Assembly: GCA_964526285.1 (NCBI GenBank)
Contig: CAZGIW010000051.1
Coordinates: 1-27,837 of the forward strand
Reading direction: 5' to 3'
Length of the DNA: 27,837 nucleotides
From: CAYMAZ01 sp964526285
GTDB lineage: Bacteria > Bacteroidota > Bacteroidia > Bacteroidales > DTU049
A model generated the notes under the pieces. That model was not told the DNA's origin, searched no databases, and saw only the letters and a program-made list of their open reading frames with translations. The translations under genes were made by a program, and so were the position numbers. Shown piece by piece: positions 13,530-21,196 of this stretch (position 1 is the stretch's first letter; each line of letters opens with the position of its first letter).

Positions 13530-14993
13530 ATGAAACGTATAATATATATAGTGTTTTTTCTTGTTTCGCTGCATTCGTCTGCACAGGTGCAAAGTTTTAT
13601 AAGGTCTTATGGTATTGATGGTTTCAATTACGGGCAACGTATTGAAGTCTTAAGCGACACAACATATATGCTGATGGGGAATAAAAGCGGTATGTTTGCG
13701 ATGAACAATATTTATATGATTCATGTTGACAGTGTTGGAAATATTATCAAAGACAGGGTTTTTGGAGAAAATGACCTATATTATGCATGGGATATGACCG
13801 TGCAGGGAGATACATTATTTATCATCACCGGATATGTTTTCAGTGATTTTACAGAGGAATATGATGTGTTTGTAATGTGGATTGACAGGGAGCTTAATTT
13901 GGTTCATACTTCTTTTTATCAGGCACCAGGGTGGGATTTTGGCCGTGCCGTGTCTGTAGGTTCAGCCGGACAGACATATGTTTTAGCTGAAACGTTTTCC
14001 TTTGGTCCCAAACCAGGTCTTTTACTTCTGGATTTTCATCCTGATGGCAGCCTGAGCAAACAATTACTTATTGAACACCCCTCTGCAGATATTCAATCTT
14101 ATGCCATGATTCTTGCAGATGACTCTTTGTTGTTTCTCGCAGGTAGTTTGAGTGAAGTTGATTCTCTGCAAAAGGGCATGGTGCTGAAAATTGATACTGC
14201 TTTCAATATCCTGGATACTCTGTTGTTAACAAAAGATAGTATTGACGTTCATTTTACCGGAATTGACAGACTGCTATCAGGCCTGTTTGTTCTTTCTTCT
14301 GACATATATGAAAGGAATAATGATGTACGAAATTTTGTTCATGTTACCTTTAATACAGATATGAATATCACAAGCGAGAATTGGGGTTTAACTGCCAACA
14401 ATTATTGCAACTGTGTGAGATCTTCATGGTTTAATAATTATTCCGTTATGGGGTGTCATAACAATTTACATGGCGCTGGGGGATCAGATTTTAGCTTTTC
14501 CCTGTTTGATGGTGGATCATATGTTAAGTCTTCTACTATTGGTGGAATTAATAATGAAGAACCCCTTGATGCTGCTTTTGCCCTTGATTCAACTGTAGTT
14601 CTTATTGGAACAACTCAGAGTTTTGGCGATCCCATCAGGAGCATCATGTTTGCCAAAACATGCAGAGACTACATGTACTGCGTGAGTGATCAGCAACATA
14701 TTACCAATGTTAACCCTGATGTTGAAATCAATTCCAGTCACAGTCTTCTCGTTTATCCAAATCCGGTGTCTGAAATTCTTTACTTGTTATTCAATAACCA
14801 AAATATTTTTGCCAACAACCTTTTGCAGATATACTCCATTGATGGAAAACTAGTATACTCTGAAATCCTGCCTCAGGGCACAATATTGCATAGTATTGAT
14901 GTTTCTCAGTTGAAAGATGGGATACATATTCTTCTGTTTCAATCTGAAGATGTCATTCTACGTACAAAGTTTTCAAAAATTTCAACATTATAA
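13530..14993 (+). CDS. Secreted beta-propeller-like protein with T9SS type A sorting domain
   Basis: 487 residues. Signal peptide 1 to about 18 (HSSAQ). Residues 25-390 show repeating blade-like units, each with a polar turn, such as VLSDTTYMLMGNKSG, VQGDTLFIITGYVFSD, VGSAGQTYVLAETFSFG and ALDSTVVLIGTTQSFGD, consistent with a beta-propeller of the kind common in Bacteroidota surface proteins. The last 80 residues are a type A sorting tail: LLVYPNPVSEILYLLF, LLQIYSIDGKLVYSEIL and DGIHILLFQSEDVILRTKFS. Third gene of the lipoprotein-barrel operon, 2 nt after the barrel stop. Probably delivered to the cell surface; ligand unknown. Confidence 0.88.
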   Translation: MKRIIYIVFFLVSLHSSAQVQSFIRSYGIDGFNYGQRIEVLSDTTYMLMGNKSGMFAMNNIYMIHVDSVGNIIKDRVFGENDLYYAWDMTVQGDTLFIITGYVFSDFTEEYDVFVMWIDRELNLVHTSFYQAPGWDFGRAVSVGSAGQTYVLAETFSFGPKPGLLLLDFHPDGSLSKQLLIEHPSADIQSYAMILADDSLLFLAGSLSEVDSLQKGMVLKIDTAFNILDTLLLTKDSIDVHFTGIDRLLSGLFVLSSDIYERNNDVRNFVHVTFNTDMNITSENWGLTANNYCNCVRSSWFNNYSVMGCHNNLHGAGGSDFSFSLFDGGSYVKSSTIGGINNEEPLDAAFALDSTVVLIGTTQSFGDPIRSIMFAKTCRDYMYCVSDQQHITNVNPDVEINSSHSLLVYPNPVSEILYLLFNNQNIFANNLLQIYSIDGKLVYSEILPQGTILHSIDVSQLKDGIHILLFQSEDVILRTKFSKISTL

Positions 14994-15012
14994 TGTTTTG
15001 AAATTCAATCTG

Positions 15013-15037
15013 TTGAAATTATTTTTCAATTTTTTTT
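15013..15037 (+). terminator. Weak possible terminator
   Basis: Six-bp AT-only stem TTGAAA/TTTCAA (15013-15018 with 15024-15029) followed by about eight T. Its position, 20 nt after the operon's last stop codon, is right, but the stem is weak. Confidence 0.35.
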
Positions 15038-15046
15038 CAAAAATAA

Positions 15047-15079
15047 TTTGTTTTTTCAGATAATTTGTTTTTATCTTTG
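15047..15079 (+). promoter_or_regulatory. Promoter of the ABC/GntR/DUF2807 operon
   Basis: TTTG (15047-15050), 21 nt, then TATCTTTG (15072-15079). Predicted start near 15084, leaving a leader of about 35 nt before ATG 15119. The leader could hold the operator for the operon's own GntR regulator, but I see no clear inverted repeat. Confidence 0.75.
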
Positions 15080-15118
15080 CAGTGTCTTAGTAAAGTAATA
15101 CACTAATATAATAGAATT

Positions 15119-15961
15119 ATGGTACACATTGAAAATTTGAAATTTGGATATCGAAAGGGGACTTACCTTTTTGATGATTTGAATCTGAGCTTGAAAAAGG
15201 GGAGTGTATATGGCCTGTTTGGAGTCAACGGAGCCGGAAAAACAACCTTGATCAGGCAAATTGCAGGTTTGTTGTTTCCGGTAGGAGGCAAGGTAAGTGT
15301 TGATGGACTGGAATCACGTCATCGTCATGTTGAGATGATGCGAAATATGTTTATCATTCCTGAAGAATTTTGGCTTCCAGGGTTAAGTATTGAAAAATAC
15401 GTAAAAATTCATCATGGATTTTATCCTGACTTCAATAATGAGGTATTTGAAAATATCTTGAAAGAATTTGAAGTGGGGCTAACACAAAAGTTGGACAAAT
15501 TATCCTATGGACAGAAAAAGAAGTTTATGATTGCTTTTGGTATTGCCACCAATTGTGGTTTGCTGTTAATGGATGAGCCAACCAATGGATTGGACATTCC
15601 ATCAAAGAGTCAATTTCGCAAAATTATGGCCATGCACATCAATTACGAACGATGTGTAATGATTTCAACACATCAGGTGAGAGATCTTGCCAGTATTATA
15701 GATTATGTTATTGTGCTTGATCATGGAAAGATTAGGTTTCTGGAAAGTACTGAAGCAATTACAAATAATTTTAGTTTTAGTTTGATTACGGGGCATACAG
15801 ATAGCGAGGTTTTGTATAGTGAAGATGTATTTGGAGGCAAGGCAGCCATTGTAAAAAGTGCAGGCCGTCACACTGAAATTGACTTTGAGCTTTTGTTCAA
15901 TGGAGTTATTAAAAATGCTGAAGGATTAAATAAAGCAATAAAAGGAGGTAGTTATGAATAG
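15119..15961 (+). CDS. ABC transporter ATP-binding protein (YtrB-like)
   Basis: 280 residues. Walker A GVNGAGKTT (35-43), signature LSYGQ (128-132, Tyr for the usual first Gly), Walker B LLLMDEP (148-154), D-loop GLD and switch His185 (ISTHQ). The Q-loop position reads IIPEEFW, with Glu where Gln is common. The C-terminal 70 residues are a divergent extension. It powers the permease encoded by the next gene (8-bp overlap). Association with a YtrA-type GntR regulator places it with stress-responsive export or membrane-maintenance ABC systems such as the Bacillus ytr operon; the substrate is unknown. Confidence 0.93.
   Translation: MVHIENLKFGYRKGTYLFDDLNLSLKKGSVYGLFGVNGAGKTTLIRQIAGLLFPVGGKVSVDGLESRHRHVEMMRNMFIIPEEFWLPGLSIEKYVKIHHGFYPDFNNEVFENILKEFEVGLTQKLDKLSYGQKKKFMIAFGIATNCGLLLMDEPTNGLDIPSKSQFRKIMAMHINYERCVMISTHQVRDLASIIDYVIVLDHGKIRFLESTEAITNNFSFSLITGHTDSEVLYSEDVFGGKAAIVKSAGRHTEIDFELLFNGVIKNAEGLNKAIKGGSYE
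15941..15953 (+). promoter_or_regulatory. Strong Shine-Dalgarno of the ABC permease gene
   Basis: AAAGGAGGT then AGTT then ATG 15954, inside the 3' end of the ATPase gene. It gives a 5-nt gap between GGAGG and the start codon. Confidence 0.8.
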
Positions 15962-16718
15962 AGAACTTTTCAATCAGGATAGATTTGGTTTGTTATTTCG
16001 CAGACAGGTCAATTTGTATATGAAATCATGGATTATTGCATTAATTGCAATTTCGGGGTCATTGATTTTTATTTCACTACTTTTAATGACAGCCTCAAGT
16101 GGTCAGGTTTGGTTTGAAACCTTTAAAACACTTGGTGTTATTGCTTTCTTTATTACCGGGCTGATATTTACTTCAAACTCCTTTTCTGAAATGGGAACTT
16201 ATTCAAGAAGTTTGCAATATATCACATTGCCTGCCACACATTTTGAAAAATTTGCAGTAGGCTGGTTCATGTCATCTGTTATATATATTTTATTTTCGGT
16301 AGTTGCTTTGGTATTTGCTTCTGCTTTTGCCGGATTATTGTCGTTATTATTGTTCAAAGGTGAGTTTGTTGTTTTTAATCCTTTTGTGACAAAAGGAGCT
16401 GAAGTTATACTGGCGTATTTTATTGCTCACTCTGCTTTTTTTCTGGGTGCTGCATGGTTTAGAAGAGCTGCATTTTTCAAAACACTATTAGTCATGATTA
16501 TCTTTAACACAACGATCAATATTTTATTTGTGATTATGGCATTTGTGATTTTTAAACCTTTTGAGATGCTCTCTGATGCTCAATCTTTTTATATGCCTTT
16601 TGATGCGTTTACTAAACTTGAACCAATTGTCAGAAACAGTGTTTTTGTTTACTTTTCCTTGCTTGCCATAGTGTTTACAATAACGGCATGGGTTAGATTT
16701 AAAGAGAGGGAGGTGTAA
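15954..16718 (+). CDS. ABC transporter permease protein
   Basis: 254 residues with six predicted membrane helices: about 25-48, 58-78, 100-130, 143-165, 180-205 and 225-245 (for example IIALIAISGSLIFISLLLM and VVALVFASAFAGLLSLLL). The arrangement is that of ABC-2/YtrC-like permeases. It contains the short motif YSRSLQYITLPATHFEKF, which I recognise from permeases paired with YtrB-like ATPases in Bacteroidota. Overlaps the ATPase gene by 8 bp and is followed after 1 nt by the GntR gene. Strong Shine-Dalgarno at 15941-15949. Confidence 0.88.
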   Translation: MNRELFNQDRFGLLFRRQVNLYMKSWIIALIAISGSLIFISLLLMTASSGQVWFETFKTLGVIAFFITGLIFTSNSFSEMGTYSRSLQYITLPATHFEKFAVGWFMSSVIYILFSVVALVFASAFAGLLSLLLFKGEFVVFNPFVTKGAEVILAYFIAHSAFFLGAAWFRRAAFFKTLLVMIIFNTTINILFVIMAFVIFKPFEMLSDAQSFYMPFDAFTKLEPIVRNSVFVYFSLLAIVFTITAWVRFKEREV

Positions 16719-16719
16719 T

Positions 16720-17085
16720 ATGGAATTTGCTGATAAACAAGCGATTTATCTGCAGATAGCTGACAAAGTATGCGAGTTTATTTTGTCAGGTGAATGGTCA
16801 GACAATGAGCGTATTCCTTCGGTGAGAGAGATTTCTGTTATGATGGAAGTGAATCCCAATACAGCAAACAGGGCATATGATTATCTTCAAAGTATGGGTG
16901 TCATTTTCAATAAAAGAGGAATCGGATATTTTGTGGCTGAAAATGGACTTGAGATGACCAAACAGCTCAAACGTTCAAGATTTTTGGAAGAAGATGTGCC
17001 CCGTTTTTTCAGGGATATGCAATTGCTTGGACTGAACTGCAGTGAAGTTGAACAAATTTTTAAAAAATCCAATAACAATCAATAA
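16720..17085 (+). CDS. GntR family transcriptional regulator, YtrA subfamily
   Basis: 121 residues, the short YtrA type. The winged helix is at about 9-72: AIYLQIADKVCEFILSGEWS, then RIPSVREISVMMEVNPNTAN, RAYDYLQSMGVIFNKRGIGY. The C-terminal 45 residues form the small helical dimerisation part instead of a ligand-binding domain. It probably represses its own operon from a site near 15047-15110. GGGAGG lies 6 nt before the ATG. Genes of this subfamily typically sit with ABC transporters, as here. Confidence 0.94.
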   Translation: MEFADKQAIYLQIADKVCEFILSGEWSDNERIPSVREISVMMEVNPNTANRAYDYLQSMGVIFNKRGIGYFVAENGLEMTKQLKRSRFLEEDVPRFFRDMQLLGLNCSEVEQIFKKSNNNQ

Positions 17086-17093
17086 ATAGAATT

Positions 17094-17834
17094 ATGAAAA
17101 CAAGTACAAAAATATTAATCATCACACTTTCAGTAACTATTTTGTTTATGTTCTCAATGGTTTTCTGGATTAACTGGTACCTGAAAGAAAACATGGTTCG
17201 CAAAAGTGGGGAAGATGTCACTGTGAACATGTCGTTAAATCAGTTTGATAAAATCAATATTACAGGAAATTTTATGGTTAATCTGCATGAAGGAATTAAT
17301 CCGGAAGTGAAAATGAAAGTGGATAAGAACTTTAAGGATTTGATTTCAATTTCAGTTCAAAACAAAACACTGATGATTCAAAGTGTTAATGTGGTTCAGA
17401 CATTTGGAGCTGTCATTGATATCACATATGCAGATATTAAAGTGATTAATCTCATTGGTGGTGTCAACCTTACAGCTGATAATGTTGATATGTCTGAACT
17501 GCTTGTGAAATGTGATGCAGGTTCATCCTTGTTAATGGATGGAAAGTTTAACAATCTCACATGCATTGTATCAAACGGCTCCTTTTTGGAAGTATCCGGA
17601 AATACTGTGAATGGAACGTTAACAGCCTTGAACGGGAGCAGTATACAGGCTGTCGATCTTCAAATTGACACATGTTATGTGTCTGCAAATGGCGGATCAA
17701 CAGTATCAGTTTTTGCCAAAGACATTCTTGAGGTTGAAGCCAGCGGAAATAGTGTTGTGACATACAGCGGAACACCAAAGATTACCAGAGAAGATATTAC
17801 AGGAAGATCTGTGCTGGAAGTGAATAATTATTAA
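17094..17834 (+). CDS. DUF2807 (head-GIN domain) membrane-anchored protein
   Basis: 246 residues. One N-terminal membrane helix or uncleaved signal (about 8-28), then a single DUF2807 beta-solenoid-like domain from NQFDKINITGNFMVNLHEG to the C-terminus. It shows short repeated strand motifs such as LIGGVNLTADNV, CIVSNGSFLEVSGN, LTALNGSSIQAVDL and VSANGGSTVSVFAK. Lies 8 nt after the GntR gene, as the last gene of the operon. GntR-ABC-DUF2807 neighbourhoods are common in Bacteroidota, so a shared envelope-stress role is plausible, but the biochemical function of DUF2807 is not known. Confidence 0.9.
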   Translation: MKTSTKILIITLSVTILFMFSMVFWINWYLKENMVRKSGEDVTVNMSLNQFDKINITGNFMVNLHEGINPEVKMKVDKNFKDLISISVQNKTLMIQSVNVVQTFGAVIDITYADIKVINLIGGVNLTADNVDMSELLVKCDAGSSLLMDGKFNNLTCIVSNGSFLEVSGNTVNGTLTALNGSSIQAVDLQIDTCYVSANGGSTVSVFAKDILEVEASGNSVVTYSGTPKITREDITGRSVLEVNNY

Positions 17835-17893
17835 CCTAAAGGTCATATCAAAATGATTTTGCTTTTATAAATTCTTTTTCTACAAATTTCTAA

Positions 17894-17901
17894 TATATTT
17901 G
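17894..17901 (+). promoter_or_regulatory. -7 element of the PorT-like gene
   Basis: TATATTTG, ending 13 nt before ATG 17915. The -33 region is T-rich without an exact TTTG. Confidence 0.5.
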
Positions 17902-17914
17902 CAAAAAAACAACA

Positions 17915-18763
17915 ATGAAAAAGAAAGCAATTATATTTATATTTGCCTTGTACGTTTTGCAAATGAACATGGCTTTTTCTCAAATTTCTGCAGGCCCCCT
18001 GGTTGGATCGAATCTTAGTCGTATGGATGATTTTTCGGTTGAAAAGCAAGTGTGGCGTCCCGCTTTGTATGCAGGGCTTTATGGTTCATATGAAATCAAT
18101 GATTGGTTTTCGGTTGGAATCGAAGCTGCATGGTCAGAGAAGAGCATCACGTATTATAATTCAACATCCTATTCTGCATTTGAGAAATTGCAGTCAGGGT
18201 TGAGTGTTATTTATCCTGAGTTACCTGATATCAGTGATTTGTTTGAACTCATAACAGGTTCAACAGGCATGACTATCAACGATTCAGCCTACGATTTTAA
18301 TGATGGTATTGTAACTTTTCAGTACGTTGAGGTGCCTTTGCTTGGTCAGTTTTCCTACGGAAAATTTTGTATTGAACTTGGTGGATATGGTGCATTGCTT
18401 GTTGGTGCAAAAACAGAGAATACTTTTTCTCAGGATGTTCCTTTGTTTGAAACGTTTCCGCCATCAAATTTTGAATTTGTTCCATTTCTTCCCACATTTA
18501 TCAGGGGAGCGTTTCCTGCAATGAGCAATCCAATTCAGTCAACAAGTGTATCAACTTCAGGTTTTGCAGAGTTTGATTATGGACTAACAGGAGGCATTAC
18601 ATATCGACCTGATGAATATCTGACATTAAGTTTAAGATATTCTCATGGTCTGGCTGAAAAATTGAGCCCTGATTTACCTTCTTCCAGAACGCACTCGGTG
18701 TTGCGCTTTTCAATTTCATATAATATCTTTGGAAAAGTAATTCAAAAACCCAGCTTTGATTAA
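17915..18763 (+). CDS. PorT-family outer-membrane beta-barrel protein
   Basis: 282 residues. Signal peptide 1 to about 23 (MAFSQ), then ISAGPLVGSNLSRMDDF, PALYAGLYGSYEINDWFSVG and IEAAWSEKSITYYN, the opening hairpins of small Bacteroidota barrels (OMP_b-brl_2/PorT class). Later strands include YVEVPLLGQFSYGKFCIELG, FDYGLTGGITYRPDEYLTLS and LRYSHGLAEKL; it ends in FSISYNIFGKV plus a short tail. Likely an eight-strand outer-membrane protein; the class is broad and few members have known roles. It converges on the acyltransferase gene and shares the TTAA that provides both stop codons. Confidence 0.88.
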   Translation: MKKKAIIFIFALYVLQMNMAFSQISAGPLVGSNLSRMDDFSVEKQVWRPALYAGLYGSYEINDWFSVGIEAAWSEKSITYYNSTSYSAFEKLQSGLSVIYPELPDISDLFELITGSTGMTINDSAYDFNDGIVTFQYVEVPLLGQFSYGKFCIELGGYGALLVGAKTENTFSQDVPLFETFPPSNFEFVPFLPTFIRGAFPAMSNPIQSTSVSTSGFAEFDYGLTGGITYRPDEYLTLSLRYSHGLAEKLSPDLPSSRTHSVLRFSISYNIFGKVIQKPSFD

Positions 18764-20115
18764 TCAGCAGGTATCAGGTTAATATGTTCAATAAGATTTT
18801 GTCTCAGTTGCATCAGTTCCTGCGCTTCTTTTTTGTGACGACGAACAAAAATATTGGCTTTCCACCTAGTCATTGCCCATTTCCAAAATCTTAGATACTG
18901 GTAGGCCCCAATTCCCAGTAAAAGCATGACTGGCAATGCTGCAAAACCCATCCACCATGCAGGAAGCAATATACCTGCAATAATTGACTGAAGTATATAC
19001 ATAATAGGAGCTACAAACAGAGCTGTGGCTGCAAAGTAGACTGAACTACGAAATTGTGTGTCTTCAATTTTTTTGTTGACGTAGCGATATATGAGCAGAA
19101 GAGGCAAATAATTGAGAAGTCTTCCGGCCACATATAGAGGTAAACCTGCAATGAGCAGAATAAGTATCATAGTCGAAGTAAAAAACGATATACCTCCTTT
19201 GAATAAAACAGGTTCACTGATTTTATGGTCTTCAAGCTTTTGATAATATAATTCAGCTGTTGAAAAAATATGATTTGCCTGTTCAGGTTTATTTTTCACA
19301 AGCATATTGATGCGTCTGATAAAATCATGTGCTGCTGCAAAACTATCACGCAATCTGGCTCTTTCTCCAAGTTTATCATAAATTACACTTTTACGCATAT
19401 TCTGAATGAGCGTATATGATTCTTCACTTTCAACATGAATCACAATTTGTTTCAGAGCAGTTTCAAATTCTTCATTGAATTTCACAAGAGCCAAAGAAGG
19501 GTTAGATTCATACAGTTCTTTCAGGTGTGTAAAAGTCAATGGTTTTCCCATATGCACACGAACCTCAGTTCTGGGTTTGATATAATCCATATAGGAGATA
19601 CTGATGGGAATGACATTGACACCAAGCTTAAAATCATGAAGTTGTTCGGCCTGAAAGACCATTCGTGCCATCCCTTTTTTTAGGGGAATGAGTTGTTCTT
19701 TGTCGTTATGTGTGCCTTCAGGAAAAATTCCAATCGTGTTTTTCCGGGATAAAATGCCGGTTGCGATGTCAAAGGACTGGGAGTTTTGGCTGAGTGATTT
19801 TATTCCGTCACGAATTCTGAACAGGGGAGCAATGCGCAGAAAATGCAGTCCTTTTTTTACCCAGTTTTTTTTAAACATGTCTGCACGAGCAAAAAAAACA
19901 GGTTGCCTTGGGGTGGAGCAAAGGATAATGAGCGCATCAATGAGAGCATTCTGGTGATTGGCAGCAAAAATGACAGGTGTGTTTTTCGGCAGAGGTTCAT
20001 CAAATGTCACAGAGAATCTTCGATAAAAGACTTTTGTCAAAGTAAAACACACATATTTTTTTAGCAGGTTGTATCGCCAATTGGGACGATCAATATATTG
20101 AGGCTTCTTACCCAT
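18760..20115 (-). CDS. Lysophospholipid/glycerol-phosphate acyltransferase (PlsC-like)
   Basis: 451 residues. The acyltransferase domain is at about 15-235: motif I ANHQNALIDAL with five residues between His54 and Asp60 (as in Gat/SCT1-like members; classical PlsC has four), FARADMFKK, then motif III GIFPEGTHND and PISISYMDYI. A long helical C-terminal half carries three to four membrane helices (about 310-400) and a basic tail. It would transfer fatty acyl chains to a lysolipid or glycerol phosphate at the inner membrane; the exact acceptor is unknown. Its start overlaps the transporter gene's end by 8 bp. The 3' end overlaps the convergent barrel gene. Confidence 0.9.
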   Translation of the reverse strand: MGKKPQYIDRPNWRYNLLKKYVCFTLTKVFYRRFSVTFDEPLPKNTPVIFAANHQNALIDALIILCSTPRQPVFFARADMFKKNWVKKGLHFLRIAPLFRIRDGIKSLSQNSQSFDIATGILSRKNTIGIFPEGTHNDKEQLIPLKKGMARMVFQAEQLHDFKLGVNVIPISISYMDYIKPRTEVRVHMGKPLTFTHLKELYESNPSLALVKFNEEFETALKQIVIHVESEESYTLIQNMRKSVIYDKLGERARLRDSFAAAHDFIRRINMLVKNKPEQANHIFSTAELYYQKLEDHKISEPVLFKGGISFFTSTMILILLIAGLPLYVAGRLLNYLPLLLIYRYVNKKIEDTQFRSSVYFAATALFVAPIMYILQSIIAGILLPAWWMGFAALPVMLLLGIGAYQYLRFWKWAMTRWKANIFVRRHKKEAQELMQLRQNLIEHINLIPAD

Positions 20116-21055
20116 TTGTCAGTTGTGTTTGTTGGTTTTTTTTACTCCAGAAAAAAGCAATGCCCATTCCTGCGATAATATGCCATATGCCCCACCATGC
20201 AGCAATGAATGCCATTCCTCCAAGTTCTAGCTCTGTGGGGAAAATTTTTGGATTGAATATAAGAGCAAGTGCAAGTCCCGAATTTTGTATTCCTGTTTCA
20301 ATTGATATGGTTCTGCAGTCGCGGGCTTTGTTTTTTAAAAGTTTTGAAAAGAAAAATCCTGTAAGTAGTGACAACCCGTTATGTACAAGAACGATAATAA
20401 AAATCAGATGAATATATTGTATAAAATAGTTGAAATTGCCTGCCAGGGCACCGGCAACAAATCCAGCAAATGCAATGATTGAAATCCACTTAACAGGTTT
20501 TATGATTTTTTGAGTGAGTGTGGGAAATTTGATAGAAAAGAGCAAGCCCAGTACAAGCGGAATTCCAAGCAGGATAAATACAGTTTGAAACATTTGAATC
20601 GGGTCAATCTCAATGGGTCGGAGCAAAGGCGAAGTACTGGCATACAGACCTCCCCAGAATGCAAAGTTAAAAGGGGTGATGATTATAGCAGAAAGTGTTG
20701 TCACGGCTGTCATGCTCACAGATAATTCAACATTTCCTTTGGCCAGAGAAGATATGAAATTTGAAATATTTCCTCCCGGACATGAAGCAACCAGTAGCAT
20801 TCCCAGGGCAACACTTTGTGTTGGTTTAAGCAAAAGAATCAGTAAAAAAGTGGCAAGTGGAAGCAAAATAATCTGAGAAATAATTCCGGTAATCAGTGGC
20901 CGGGGGTTTTTTATGAGTTCGCGAAACCCCGAAAATTTCATATCCAAAGCAACACCAAACATAATAAATGCTATGGTGATGTTCATGATGAACAAACTTT
21001 GCGGGCTGAAATTCAGCCTGATGTGATCCAGAACTTCAAGTGACTGGGATAACAT
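20108..21055 (-). CDS. Bile acid:sodium symporter family (BASS/SBF) transporter
   Basis: 315 residues, nine to ten membrane helices. Family signatures: ITIAFIMFGVALDMKFSGF, LLVASCPGGNISNFISSLAK, ELSVSMTAVTTLSAIIITPF and ETGIQNSGLALALIFN. The BASS fold is a sodium-coupled carrier with crossing helices around the CPGG and TGIQNS segments. In bacteria the substrates vary (bile acids, pantothenate, 2-keto acids), so the solute is not assigned. It overlaps the acyltransferase gene by 8 bp, suggesting co-transcription. A TACTTTTG -7 element lies 14 nt upstream of the ATG. Confidence 0.93.
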   Translation of the reverse strand: MLSQSLEVLDHIRLNFSPQSLFIMNITIAFIMFGVALDMKFSGFRELIKNPRPLITGIISQIILLPLATFLLILLLKPTQSVALGMLLVASCPGGNISNFISSLAKGNVELSVSMTAVTTLSAIIITPFNFAFWGGLYASTSPLLRPIEIDPIQMFQTVFILLGIPLVLGLLFSIKFPTLTQKIIKPVKWISIIAFAGFVAGALAGNFNYFIQYIHLIFIIVLVHNGLSLLTGFFFSKLLKNKARDCRTISIETGIQNSGLALALIFNPKIFPTELELGGMAFIAAWWGIWHIIAGMGIAFFWSKKNQQTQLTNG

Positions 21056-21069
21056 ATGTGAAATTTGTG

Positions 21070-21077
21070 CAAAAGTA
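21070..21077 (-). promoter_or_regulatory. -7 element of the transporter-acyltransferase operon
   Basis: TACTTTTG on the minus strand, matching TAnnTTTG. No exact TTTG at -33. The predicted leader is about 10 nt. Confidence 0.5.
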
Positions 21078-21196
21078 CATATTATTCATATAATTTAATT
21101 TATCACGGTCAAAAGTAGTGAGGTTGCCCAACATTGACACAGATGTCAAAACTCAACTTTGTTTGAGTGTGGAATGGATAATCATCAATGATTCTT

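Noticed and set aside
21134..21168. Terminator after the GH-like gene
   Set aside because: Two short 6-bp stems (TTGACA/TGTCAA and ACTCAA/TTGAGT) are present but only four T follow; too weak to call.
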